This document shows, piece after piece, positions 55,101 through 64,000 of a stretch of DNA of 64,000 nucleotides (its first letter is position 1; each line of letters opens with the position of its first letter). The notes below the pieces were generated by a model, which did no database searches, was not told the DNA's origin, and worked only from the letters and a program-made list of their open reading frames with translations. Both the position numbers and the translations under genes were made by a program. This stretch comes from Amaranthus tricolor (Eukaryota; Streptophyta; Magnoliopsida; Caryophyllales; Amaranthaceae): assembly GCF_026212465.1 (NCBI RefSeq), contig NC_080056.1, positions 13,152,318 through 13,216,317 on the forward strand, given 5' to 3'.

Positions 55101-56739
55101 TTGACACAAATGCAAGCCCATTCTTCCACAATTTTGCAGCTAATGAGTGGCTGATTCTGCGAGCAGAAACCCTCAGTGCCATTGTTCTGGCAGCTGCAAC
55201 ATTTTGCATCGTTTCACTTCCTGCGGGTACATTTAGATCAGGTGAGAAATTTCTCTCTCTCGTTGACTATTATTGGTTCCCTCAGCTGAAAATATTCGAA
55301 GAAATGAGAGAAGAAAAGATTTATGAGTACTTCAATACAATAATGCAAATAAAAACAATGTCGCAGGCTTCATTGGAATGGCACTATCATATGGTCTTGG
55401 ATTGAACACGGGAATGTTATACAGCATTAAAAATCAATGCATATTGGCTAATAACATCATCTCAGTGGAGAGGCTTCATCAATACATAGATATACCTAGT
55501 GAAGCTCCAGAAATCATCAACGATAACCGCCCTCCAATAAACTGGCCTTCAGTTGGTAAAGTGGATATCAATAACCTGACGGTAATACTTTCTAAATATT
55601 GATTAGCGTTTGTTTGTTTACATAATGAGATACTAAAATTTTCATTCCCAAAACAGATCAGATATAGACCAGATACACCACTTGTTCTTAAAGGAATCAG
55701 TTGTATTTTTGAGGGAGGAGATAAAATTGGTATTGTTGGAAGGACTGGTAGTGGGAAGACCACCATAATAGGGGCATTGTTTCGCTTAGTGGAACCAGTA
55801 GGAGGGAAAATTATAGTTGATGGAATCGATTTATGTTCAATAGGACTGCATGATCTCAGATCACGTTTTGGAATTATTCCTCAAGACCCTACGCTATTCA
55901 ATGGCACTATAAGGTTCAACTTGGATCCTTTAAGTCAACATAATGATGAAGAAATCTGGGAGGTACAGTTTCAACTCTTACAAACTTAGGGTGAAAAATT
56001 ATGTACAATGCAGCTGCCCTCAATTTCACAGCAATGGTAAAAACACTAACTATTTGATATTCTTTGATTAGGTGCTTATGAAATGTCAGCTTAAAGATGT
56101 CGTCGAAGAGAAAAACCAACGCTTAGATTCCTTAGGCAAGCATTCATTCTTTCATACAAAAATAAGCATTTTCCAACAATTTCATTAGAGATGTCCTAGT
56201 AGGATTATCTATGCTTTAAAACGATTTAACTGAACATTTTTACCTTCAGTTGTCGAGGATGGTTCAAATTGGAGCATGGGACAGCGGCAACTGTTTTGTC
56301 TAGGGCGTGCGTTATTGAAAAAAAACAAGGTGTTAGTGCTTGATGAAGCAACTGCATCCATTGATAATGCAACTGACATGGTCCTGCAAAAAACAATTAG
56401 ATCAGAATTTTCTGCTTCCACTGTGATCACCATAGCCCACAGGATACCAACGGTAATGGACTGCACAAAGATTCTTGCCATTAGTGATGGTAAGCTATCT
56501 TTCTTTTCATTCATCACATCCAAAATGTTAGATCAGTTCAACTTTCACGAACTTAAGTGTAAAATAAAACACAGCTCAGAAGATCACTATAAATAATGTA
56601 AAAAGTTTCTCAATCTAATGCAGGAAAACTAATGGAATATGATGAGCCAATAAAGCTAATGAAGAAAGAAGGTTCAATAGTTGGCCAGCTTGTAAAGGAA
56701 TATTGGTCTCATGCCCACTCTATTGGTCACTCGCATTAA
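43032..56739 (+). CDS. ABCC (MRP-type) full transporter 3, ABCC10-like, transposon in intron 3
   Basis: The predicted product has 1484 aa. Exons: 43032-45089, 45240-45560, 45646-45732, 52580-53167, 53252-53416, 54947-55241, 55367-55581, 55657-55962, 56072-56135, 56250-56489, 56624-56739; every phase matches the neighbours and no stop interrupts. Domain order is as in the others. NBD1 Walker A is GEVGSGKSA (663-671): the residue after GKS is Ala where the paralogues have Thr. LSGGQ and [11 protein letters not shown] are intact; NBD2 has [15 protein letters not shown] and [12 protein letters not shown]. Intron 3 is 6.8 kb because of a copia insertion, intron 5 (1.5 kb) holds a MITE, and intron 9 has a GC donor (GCAAGC). 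The start ([10 protein letters not shown]) is set by alignment and the preceding acceptor. AATAAA at 56797 is a plausible poly(A) signal. Splicing across intron 3 is inferred, not shown. Confidence 0.9.
46347..46360 (-). promoter_or_regulatory. Polypurine tract of the intronic copia
   Basis: The minus strand reads CAGATTAGGGGAAG directly before the LTR start TGTTAAAATAATC. A second copy is at 50807-50820 in the extra end piece. Confidence 0.8.
46353..50423 (-). CDS. Copia gag-pol polyprotein, intact
   Basis: One frame of 1356 aa encodes the whole retrotransposon polyprotein. Gag has two zinc knuckles (C272-C285 and C289-C302). The protease motif is D-S-G at 339-341. Integrase has HLRFGH and CEGC zinc ligands and a D533-D596-E632 triad with 35 residues between the last two. 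RT has [10 protein letters not shown] and YVDD at 1041-1044. RNase H has DSDCAG and SSAEAEY, and the frame ends DFSD. The INT-RT order is copia type. No stop or frameshift is visible, and the flanking LTRs are nearly identical, so the copy is recent and could be competent. It is not expected to contribute to the ABCC protein. Confidence 0.95.
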   Translation of the reverse strand: MTSTTNYPQVNWVPTFKGEKYEQWAMQMRSIFISQDLCELVQESYEQPPKDDTNESSWDETKIKQYKQNRIRDNYALSLLYRGVDEAILTTIMPAKTATEAWRILETKYRGSEEVIIFKLQSLWREFDNLLMAENETIHSFFDRVTNIVYQIRSNGGKIEDENVIRKILRSLSQKYNIIATTIEEVNKKNLSQLSMPELMGSLLAHEDRLKRFNEEPLEQAFQAKLKFSNGENKNSHCKNYEKGQTSTNCSKGRGNFKNQRSRLNNQTDLYCKLCKKTNHNINDCRYKCKRCNKHSHLEKDCWYRQKEANYSENNNSGEQIFYTGLNAQEKVSDIWYIDSGCSNHMTGNKNYFVTLDENVKTHITLGDGKKEDVAGKGTIAVKTKNGSSQLIHEVFYVPGLAQNLLSVGQLIKKGYVVKFEDNKCQIYDKNKGQIITTVEMAPNKIFPLKLPFEEKLALSSINDESTLWHLRFGHLNFNSLKLLKQKEMVIGLPSIKNERKICEGCIYGKMHRLPFPTAPWRAKAPLELVHADIWGPTKNPSLGGKRYFLLFVDDYSRMMWVYFLEKKSEAFSHFMEFKALTENQSGHSLKILRTDRGGEFTSNEFNNFCKKHGIKRELTARRTPQQNGVAERKNRTIAEMARSMMQGKHLPKGYWAEAVHTAVYILNRSPTKAVRDLTPYEAWHKRKPRVEHLKVFGCVAYAHIPKENREKLDEKGEKCIFIGYSHETKGYRLYKPESKQLIISRDVIFDEAAEWTWKEKETEAREGDTLLRDPSEEDGADQPTNPSSPSPSTLESTRSFPSSRSQTSRSTPQPQEARRSTRDRQPPSWLQDYHCDQAMMALFSSEPQTFQEAAQEETWIEAMNEEIKMIEKNHTWKLVDKPQDKEVIGLKWVYKVKHNDDGSINKYKARLVAKGYAQQPGIDFNETYAPVVRMETIRTVLALAAQHQLPVFQLDVKSAFLNGELEEEVYVEQPQGYVIKGQEDKVYRLRKALYGLKQAPRAWNSNINNYLLQHGFIKSPSEPSLYIKTQGNNFLILCLYVDDLIYTGTHPPMIKEFKKAMMKEYEMTDLGTMKYFLGIQIKQSPGRIFLSQEKYAEDLLKKFNMGECKPLATPMAINEKLSKYDGKPKVDGAMYRSLVGSLIYLTHTRPDIVNAVSIVSRFMSEPSKDHLTAAKRILRYIKGTKSYGIMYETEKDFKLTGYTDSDCAGSVDDRKSTSGYVFQLGNKVVSWSSKKQATVALSSAEAEYIAATSAAREAVWMRRILIDLQHKQETPTTMFCDNMSTIAMTKNPVFHSRSKHIEIRHHYIRELVDKKEIELQFCKTGEQLADIFTKPISTDRFIDFRRRLKVQDFSD
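50510..50522 (-). promoter_or_regulatory. Primer binding site of the intronic copia
   Basis: The minus strand reads TGGTATCAAGAGC next to the 5' LTR, a one-base variant of the usual Met-tRNA PBS. Confidence 0.8.
50807..51033 (-). pseudogene. Duplicate of the copia pol 3' end outside the 5' LTR
   Basis: The reading frame from [20 protein letters not shown] to DFSD repeats the last residues of the gag-pol frame and continues through the PPT into the 5' LTR. It ends at TGTCAACAATAG (minus strand), right at the AATGA target duplication. Confidence 0.9.
51232..51305. repeat. 37-bp tandem duplication in ABCC intron 3
   Basis: GTAAACAAAGAACGATTAG and the next 18 bases occur twice in a row (51232 and 51269) with two differences. 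Confidence 0.8.
52043..52117. repeat. AT microsatellite in ABCC intron 3
   Basis: An uninterrupted AT dinucleotide run of about 75 bp. Open reading frames of repeated Y and I across it are artefacts. Confidence 0.95.
53949..54390. mobile_element. MITE (hAT-like) in ABCC intron 5
   Basis: Left end TAAGGGTGTTTAATGGGCC and right end GGCCCATTAAACACCCCTAA are inverted repeats of about 19 bp. GGCCCGG-type words lie inside both ends. Flanks GTTAGCAG and ATCAGCAG agree at 6 of 8 positions, in keeping with a worn 8-bp duplication. There is no coding capacity. Confidence 0.75.
54737..54765. repeat. AAAAC microsatellite
   Basis: Five AAAAC-type units followed by an A run, inside ABCC intron 5. Confidence 0.8.
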
Positions 56740-58037
56740 AGAAAAGCCATGAAAGTGCAGCAAAGTTTGAATGGATGGAGATCCCGAGCTCATGTAAATA
56801 AAACGACACTAAAGAACATAGTTCTTTAGCGACAACCCATCAACAACAGGTCAAAAATCACATTGCTAATGGAAATACATGCCTCAAACGACGAGCTTAC
56901 ACAATAAGGAGTCCATCGCAAAGGGCTTTAGCAATGGTTTGCAACGAATCAGTCAATAAAGACGGCTCTTTTATTATGGATTCATGATTAGCCTAAGTTA
57001 CTAATTGATATGGGCATATGTCCCAACAAGCAAATAAAACATTCATAAGTATTAGAATCTGAAACCTTCATCTGGAATAGTGATATTTACTAGTATAGCA
57101 CATTTTTGGTAAAGTCCTATTAACTTCTTCAACTTTATGTAAGAGATTTGTACTAAAAAAGTAGTTATCTTTTATGTAAGTCCTAAGCAACAATATATAA
57201 ACATTTGATTGAACACCATAATTATCATTACATCCAGTCATTAAGAATCAGTGTTGTAACTATTGTTTGTATTTAGAGCATAAGTGGCCGTTGTTCAAAG
57301 TAGAGACTTAATGGAGTAAGAAATTCAAGTGTGCATGTTGAAATAACATAAACGACCAATTTAGGCATAATGGGACCCTTAGTCAGCACTCATGAACCAT
57401 CTAGTCGGCGTTTTCTGCTGAAGATGACAAACGCGGTAGAACTAGGCGCCTAATTGGATCGAGAGGTTGGTTAACACAGTTCATTTGAAGCTGATCCTAG
57501 TTGGCGCCTAACAGACACCAAGTCGGCACTCGGTATGTTTCTGAATTTGTTTTCAATAAGTTAATAACTATTTTCATTTGCACATATAATATACAAAAAC
57601 CTATTTGATTTCTTCAGTTGCTTTTTGGAATTTTTGTCCATCATTTTCCAAGGAACACAAATTTTAAAAAGTGCATTTCTTGTGCTTAAAAATCGCATAG
57701 CTATATACCAATAACTCATTATATTATATACACTTTTTATTACGCGAAGCTACATATGACGTTTGCTACCAATGATCAATGGGAAACAGCCTCTCAGTTA
57801 ATTTTATCACTTACAAAGATAAGGTTGCGTACATTCAACCTCCTAAACTCCATCCTCAGTGGGAGCCAATTAATGACATTGGGATACTGGAATGTCGTTG
57901 TATATTCCAAATGCCAAAACACCATAAGCAAAGACATCCTTGAACGTGCAAGGTTTGACTCTAACAAGCAATGTTCAAGGGACTGTCGGTAGATTGTTCT
58001 GTGCTCATCCCTAGACGAAAAATGAGAAGTCTTGGAC
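56740..58037. other. 3' region of ABCC gene 3 and intergenic DNA
   Basis: AATAAA is at 56797-56802. A short perfect hairpin, CTAAAGAAC/GTTCTTTAG with a 3-base loop, is at 56809-56829, probably in the 3'UTR. At 57690-57912 there is a block resembling 42060-42210, with GGGAAACAGCCTCT and AAGGTTGCGTACA words of the kind found in plant SINE tails. No further gene is supported. Confidence 0.5.
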
Positions 58038-58797
58038 TGTTATGGGTCCAGCCCTTTTATCCAATACTTGTATTGCTTTGGGTAATATTTTCCTTTTTTC
58101 TGGTTTTTTATTAATGACCTATTTATGTGGCTTCCAAGAGAAGCATAAGGGTCAATTTTTACTTGGCTTAGAAGAACACACAAAAAAAGAAAAGGGAGGA
58201 GAAAAAGAGAGAAGAGTGTTCCCGTAGCTTTTAGGGCAGCCTTCAGAAAACTGTCGTTTGCCGGAAATTGCACCGTTGGATCGTCCTCAAATTTTTACAG
58301 CTTGTTCCTGACATCAAGGGCTTCATTTTGAACGGTGGAGATCGTCTTTTGAGCTTTGGTTTGGTCAGAATCGTCTTTGGACAGATTGCTGTATTTTTGG
58401 TGATTTCACTCCTTTTGCTCTCCAATTCATCTCATATTGTTCTTGGTTGTTATTGGTGGGTGTGTGAACCTTTGTGTACTGTTTTGAGGTTCTTTTTCCC
58501 TCAATTTATCAATAAGAGAAGTTAGGGTGGACTCCTCAAGAGGTCCTGTGGTTTTTATCCTTCACATCGAAGGGGTTTTCCACGTATAACTTGTGTGTAT
58601 GTGTTGATTTTGATTGTTTGCACTTGTTATCTTGGTGATTTGGCACTGCTTTGTTGCTGTTTTGGTATCAATATATTGCTGATTTTATTTTGGTTATTTG
58701 GTTTTGTGATAATTTGGGTTGATTTGTTTGGATTATTATTTGTTGTCTTGTTAGTGTGACTTTGTGGGTGTCGTAGTGACTCCATCCGATCCTTACA
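58038..58797 (+). repeat. 5' LTR of the copia element
   Basis: TG...CA ends, 760 bp, directly followed by the PBS. It includes an AAAGGGAGGAGAAAAAGAGA stretch near 58193 shared with the truncated 3' LTR. Confidence 0.88.
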
Positions 58798-58800
58798 ACT

Positions 58801-58813
58801 TGGTATCAGAGCC
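58801..58813 (+). promoter_or_regulatory. Primer binding site
   Basis: TGGTATCAGAGCC three bases after the 5' LTR end, complementary to the initiator Met-tRNA 3' end. Confidence 0.88.
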
Positions 58814-58833
58814 GGATTATATTTTGTCACAGT

Positions 58834-61800
58834 ATGGAGTCGAGTAGTAGTAGTTCGATGGTTAAATTGACATCAACAAATTATTCTATTTGGAGACCTA
58901 TGATGGAAGACATGTTGTTTTGCAAAAACTTGTATGACCCACTTGAAACTGTCACCAATTCGGATGGTAGTGTTATCAAACCATCTAAACCAGATAAAAT
59001 GGATGAAAAAGATTGGGTAAAGTTGAAAAGAAAGACTTTAGGGACGATTAGACAATGGGTCGATATTAGCATATTCAATCATGTGTCACAAGAGTCCGAC
59101 CCATATGATTTGTGGAAGAAGTTGGAAGGTTTGTATGAGCGAAAGACTGCTCATAATAAAGCTTCGTTGATCAAAAGACTTGGTAATTTGAAATTGAAAG
59201 GTGGAAAGTCTGTTTCTGAGCATCTTAGTGACTTTCAAGATATTATTAACAAGTTGACTACTATGAAGGTTGTTCTTGATGATGAATTGCAGGCTTTGTT
59301 CTTGTTGAGTTCTTTGCCAGATAGTTGGGAGACCTTGGTTGTGACTATTAGTAACTCTGCTCCCGATGGTGTGTTATCTTTGGATGTGATCAAAAATAGC
59401 ATGTTCAATGAAGAAATTAGAAGAAAGGAGATGGGAGTTGACAATTCACATGCTCTTGTTGTTGAAAATAGAGGAAGAGGCAAGAGTAGGGGTCCCAAAG
59501 GCCGTAATAACTCAAAGGAAAGATCCAAGTCCAATGATGGAAGGATTACTTGCCACTACTGCAAGAAGCCTGGTCATATCAAGAAGTATTGTTTTTGTCT
59601 GAAGAAAGAACAGAGAAAAACAAATGATTCACAGAAAGAGGGGGATGATAAGAATACTACAGCAACAGCTTCTAAAAGTGATGATGAGGTCACTTTGATT
59701 TGTGCAACTAGTGAGTGTCATCATGTTGATAGTTCTGACACTGAGTGGCTTGTAGATATAGGGGCTTCATACCATTGTGTTCCCAAGAGAGAGTACTTCA
59801 TGAACTACAAAGCTGGTGACATTGGTAGTGTGAAGATGGGGAATCAGAGCTCAGCAAGCATTGTTGGGTTAGGTGATATTCGTGTGAAGACAAGTGTTGG
59901 GTGCATGCTTACATTGAAGAATGTGCGCCATATTCCTGATCTATGCATTAATCTTTTGTCTCCAAATATCCTTGATCAAGAAGGCTTCCGACATACTTTT
60001 GGTGATGGTAAGTGGAAGTTGTCTAAGGGTTCAATGACAGTTGCTCGAGGCGAGTTGTGTTGCTCTTTGTATAAGACATACTTGAGTGTATGTTCTGGTG
60101 AGTTGAATGTAGTTGAAGAAAAGAACTCTCCTAATCTGTGGCATCGAAGATTGGGACACATGAGTGATAAGGGCTTGAAACTTTTAGCAGGTAAAACGTT
60201 GATTCCTATTGATAAAACTGTCTCTTTTGACCCTTGTGATCATTATTTGGCAGGAAAGCAGCGTAGAGCTTCCTTTTCTCGGAAGTCTACTAGAAAGCAA
60301 GTCAAGTTGGAGTTAGTACACTCCGATGTTTGTTGTCCCATTGAAGTTGAATCTCTTGGTGGCAATAGATATTTTGTAACTTTTATTGATGATGCTACTC
60401 GAAGAACTTGGGTGTATATGTTGAAGACAAAAAGCCAAGTGTTCGAGGTCTTTCAGAAATTTCATGCCATGGTAGAAAGGGAGACAGAAAGAAAGCTAAA
60501 GTGTCTTCGAACTGACAATGGTGGTGAGTATACTTCAAAAGAGTTCAAGTATTATTGCTCACAGCATGGCATTAGACATGAGAAGACAGTGCCCGGTACA
60601 CCTCAACACAATGGAGTTGCAGAAAGGATGAACAGAACCATTGTGGAGAAAGTGAGATGTATGCTTAGAATGTCTGATCTTCCTAAGACATTCTGGGCTG
60701 AAGCAGTTCAGTGTGCCGTGTATTTGATCAACCGTTCTCCATCAATTCCTCTTGATCTTGACATTCCTATGAGAGCAAGGAAAGGGTGTGCTCCTTCATA
60801 TTCACACTTGAGAGTCTTTGGATGCAAGGCATTCATGCATGTGCCGAAAGATCAGAGATCGAAGCTTGATTTCAAGACTAACCCATGTGTTTTTGTTGGC
60901 TATGGTGATGAAGAGTATGGTTTCAGACTATATGATCCAGAAAAGAAGAAGGTTGTGAGAAGCAGAGATGTAGTATTCTTTGAGCACGAGAAGGGTGCAG
61001 ATCTTCTTAGTACAAGGTATACTTCTACTTCAGAGTTGTATTTTGATACTACTAATGATGTTTCTTCTTCTACACCTCCTGTTAACCAGCCAGCTGATGA
61101 GAATATTGAGGAGATTCATGATGATGTTGGTGAAGTACAACCTGATGGTGATGTACCAGTTCATGATGAGGATGATGGTGTTGATCTTGAGGAGCATTCA
61201 TCAGATGAGGAAGAAGTACATGATGTACAGGTTCATGAGCAGGGGGAGCATCCTACCCCTCAAGTTGAGGATACACAAGTTTGAAGGTCAACCAGAGAGC
61301 ATAAGCCTTCAACTAGGTATCCAAGTTTAGAGTTCATTCTACTCACAGAAGATGGAGAGCCAGAAAACTATCAAGAAGTGTTGTCTCTTGAAGAGAAAGA
61401 TCTGTGGCTCGATGCAATGAAGGAAGAAATGGAATCTTTACAGAAAAATGAAACTTATGAGCTAGTGGAGCCTCCCAAGGGCAAGAAAGTCTTGAAAAAC
61501 AGATGGGTTTTCAAGAACAAGAAAGATGGTGAGAAGATAGTGAAGTGCAAAGCTAGATTGGTGGTCAAGGGATGCAATCAGAAAAAGGGCATTGACTTTG
61601 ATGAGATCTTCTCTCCTGTTGTCAAAATGACTTCTATCAGAACTGTTCTGGGAATAGCTGCAAGTCTTGATCTTGAGTTGGAACAGCTTGATGTTAAAAC
61701 TGCTTTTTTACATGGTGACTTGCATGAAGAAATCTACATGGAGCAACCTGAAGGATTTGAAGAGAAAGGGAAAGAAAAGTTTGTTTGCAAACTAAAGAAG

Positions 61801-62911
61801 TCTTTATGGGCTTAAACAGGCACCAAGGCAATGGTACAAGAAATTTGATTCGTTTATGACAAGCAATGGTTATAAACGAACTATGGCAGATCCTTGTGTG
61901 TTTTTCAGAAAATTCCCTGGAGGTAACTTCATCATCCTTCTATTATATGTAGATGATATGCTGATAGTTGGACAAGATGCATGCATGATTCAAAATTTGA
62001 AGAAAGACTTGTCCAAGTCATTTGACATGAAAGATTTGGGTCCTGCAAAGCAAATCTTAGGCATGGAGATTGCTCGTGACAGGAAGGCTGGAAAATTGTG
62101 GCTTTCACAAGAGAAGTATATTGAACGGGTGCTTGAAAAGTTCAATATGAAGCATGCCAAGCCTGTTAGTACACCACTTGCAACACATTTCAAACTAAGC
62201 AAGAAAGCTTGTCCTACAACAGAGAAGGAGAAAGAAAGTATGTCATCCATTCCTTACTCTTCTGCTGTTGGTTCTTTGATGTATGCTATGGTGTGTACTA
62301 GGCCAGATATTGCACATTCTGTTGGTTTAGTGAGCAGATACTTATCCAATCCGAGTAAGGCTAATTGGGAAGCAGTGAAGTGGATCTTCAGATACTTGCG
62401 AGGCACTTCCAAGTTGAGTTTGTGTTATGGAAGTGGCAAACCTTTACTTGAAGGATATACAGATGCTGACATGGCAGGTAATCTTGATAACAGAAAGTCT
62501 ACCTCAGGTTATGTGTTTACATTTTCAGGGGGAGCCATCTCATGGCAATCCAAGCTACAAAAATGTGTAGCGTTGTCAACAACTGAGGCAGAGTACATTG
62601 CAGCTGTGGAAGCAGGCAAAGAGATGTTATGGCTTAAAAGGTTTCTTCGAGAGTTGGGTTTGGAGCAAGGTGAGTATGTAGTACTTTGTGATAGTCAAAG
62701 TGCTATGGATTTGAGCAAGAATGCTATGTACCATGCTCGGACCAAGCATATTGATGTTAGATATCATTGGTTACGAGATGTGATTGAAGAAAGGCATTTG
62801 AAGCTGAAGAAAGTCCACACTGATAAGAATGGTGCAGATATGTTTACAAAAGTGGTTCTCGGGAGCAAGCTTGATGTTTGTAGCAAGCTTGCGGGAATGA
62901 GCTTCAAGTGA
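58834..62911 (+). pseudogene. Copia gag-pol polyprotein, disabled
   Basis: The first frame gives 816 aa: gag with a zinc knuckle (C240-C253, CHYCKKPGHIKKYC), protease, and integrase with RTDNGGEY and PQHNGVAERMNRT. It stops at TGA 61282-61284, and the same frame resumes straight after through the RT start (61378-61815). Near 61806, 2 bases appear to be lost within the LYGLKQ motif region, and RT-RNase H continues in another frame (61856-62911) with YVDDMLIVG and DADMAGN. Protease reads D-I-G at 308-310 in place of D-S/T-G, and an integrase zinc ligand appears as CDHY in place of CDHC. The copy is therefore non-autonomous. Confidence 0.9.
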
Positions 62912-62958
62912 TTATTGAAGCATGTTGGTCTTCCCCGTGTTGGGCTGGAGGGGGAGAT

Positions 62959-63149
62959 TGTTATGGGTCCAGCCCTTTTATCCAATACTTGTATTGCTTT
63001 GGGTAATATTTTCCTTTTTTCTGGTTTTTTTATTAATGACCTATTTATGTGGCTTCCAAGAGAAGCATAAGGGTCAATTTTTACTTGGCTTAGAATAACA
63101 CACAAAAAAAGAAAAGGGAGGAGAAAAAGAGAGAAGAGTGTTCCCGTAG
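62959..63149 (+). repeat. Truncated 3' LTR
   Basis: It matches 58038-58227 from TGTTATGGGTCC through TTCCCGTAG and then switches abruptly to unrelated sequence. The remaining ~570 bp are absent from the window; they could lie beyond it if this is an insertion. Confidence 0.85.
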
Positions 63150-63851
63150 GCATGTTGCAGCGAGGAAGGCGATGTGTAGACTAAACCTCGTGCATAGAGA
63201 GAGAGCGCAAGGGAACAAGAAGCTATTGCTTTTACGAGCGGCCGTATGCTGGTGAGAGGCTTGTCCAAGCACCAATGGCTTATGAACGACGAAGGTAGTT
63301 TTGGGTCGAGTGAGGCCCAAAACATTGTGTGTGTTTCTCAGACAGATTGGGCGTATGTTCAGGCGAACAAGGGTTTTGCTTGGACAAGCAAGTTGCATCA
63401 GAACAATGTGCTTTGTGCCACACATGTATTTATTGTGGTCTTTGAAGATCGATCCCTGTTACCTTTGAGGGATTTAAGAACAAATTTCGAATCCATAAAT
63501 CATGTATGAGAAGTATTCGAATGTGCTTATGTCAATGAATCTCCCAAACACTAAATGTGAGTGAAGATCAAGATAGAGCTTTGTGAAGCTATGTTGAGTT
63601 GTAGAGAGAGCGAAATACTAAGACCTTAAGACAGCTAATGAAGTATTTGTAATCTAATAGTGTGAGGCAAGCATATTGATTGTTTGTAATTTCACAAAAC
63701 CCATTTTATCTCTAAGCAACGTTCAGTTAAAGCCCAAGCACCAAGTGGGTCTAGTAATTGCTTAATAAAAAATTCCACTTAAGATATTTATCAAGTAGGC
63801 CAATACACCTTTAGTTCAAGCTACTAGATTGAAATGCTTCAACAAAGATCG

Positions 63852-63856
<5 letters not shown>
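63150..63856. other. Unassigned sequence abutting the truncated LTR
   Basis: It starts GCATGTTGCAGCGAGG. It is less AT-rich than most of the window at first (63150-63300). Short frames on both strands have no recognised similarity. It could be part of another mobile element inserted into or recombined with the LTR. Confidence 0.35.
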
Positions 63857-63919
<63 letters not shown>

Positions 63920-63962
63920 ATATGTATATATGTATATATGTATATATGTATATATGTATATA

Positions 63963-64000
<38 letters not shown>
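63857..64000. repeat. AT and TATATATG microsatellite at the window end
   Basis: An AT dinucleotide run followed by several TATATATG units (8-bp period) and AT again, running to the window edge. Confidence 0.95.

Larger units (their letters stand above)
58038..63149 (+). mobile_element. Ty1-copia retrotransposon with truncated 3' LTR
   Basis: The 5' LTR is 58038-58797 (TGTTATGG to CCTTACA, 760 bp), followed by the PBS at 58801, gag-pol at 58834-62911, a purine tract GGAGGGGGAGAT at about 62947-62958, and only the first 191 bp of the 3' LTR (62959-63149). The two LTR copies differ by one inserted T and one substitution over that stretch. The interior has lesions, so this is a fairly recent but inactivated copy. 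The right target duplication cannot be seen because the 3' LTR is cut short. Confidence 0.9.

Noticed and set aside
56809..56829. Rho-independent type terminator after ABCC gene 3
   Set aside because: The hairpin is real but this is a Pol II gene in a plant; a bacterial-type terminator does not apply.
58040..58425. Frames within the copia 5' LTR and their repeats at 62764-63153
   Set aside because: They lie in LTR or antisense pol sequence and are duplicated with the LTR, so they are not genes.

Overview
The window is nuclear DNA from a flowering plant, most likely a eudicot. It has multi-exon genes with GT-AG (and a few GC-AG) introns, Ty1-copia and hAT transposons, a Cassandra-type LTR carrying a 5S rRNA-like domain, LINE and SINE relics, and long AT-rich intergenic DNA. 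The family content would fit Caryophyllales/Amaranthaceae, but that is a weak guess. There is no prokaryotic gene organisation, CRISPR array or phage.

Layout. 1-14.5 kb is a transposon nest on the minus strand. It holds a decayed Sirevirus-like copia element with gag, pol, an extra envelope-like reading frame, PBS and PPT. A 3.75 kb hAT element has inserted into its 3' LTR. A separate 1.48 kb solo LTR of the same family, flanked by AGATC repeats, lies to its right. 14.6-16.9 kb is a 2.3 kb non-autonomous hAT element with perfect 14-bp inverted ends and an 8-bp target duplication; inside it are three snRNA-type promoter modules (USE plus TATA).

18.4-56.7 kb is a head-to-tail tandem array of three full-length ABCC (MRP-type) transporter genes on the plus strand: 18365-24577 (1481 aa), 32417-38081 (1480 aa) and 43032-56739 (1484 aa). 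Each has 11 coding exons at identical positions and phases. All three keep a GC-AG intron 9 and read through without a stop. The spacers hold LINE, LTR, SINE and MITE debris, including a Cassandra solo LTR at 40.8-41.05 kb. The third gene carries a 5 kb, almost undamaged copia element inside intron 3, and its exons still splice in frame.

58.0-63.1 kb is a further copia element on the plus strand. It has a nonsense codon, a frameshift, damaged protease and integrase motifs and a truncated 3' LTR. The window ends in an AT/ATGT microsatellite.

How it works together. The only ordinary cellular genes I can support are the three ABCC transporters, probably tonoplast pumps for glutathione or other conjugates that arose by local duplication. 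Nearly everything else is mobile DNA of different ages. The most unusual signals are: the copia insertion at 46065-51033, whose outer end lies 227 bp beyond its 5' LTR yet is flanked by a clean 5-bp duplication; a series of seven small hairpins with a shared loop and changing stems in the Sirevirus LTR leader; and the snRNA-type promoters inside a non-autonomous hAT element. I did not find a wholly new protein system.
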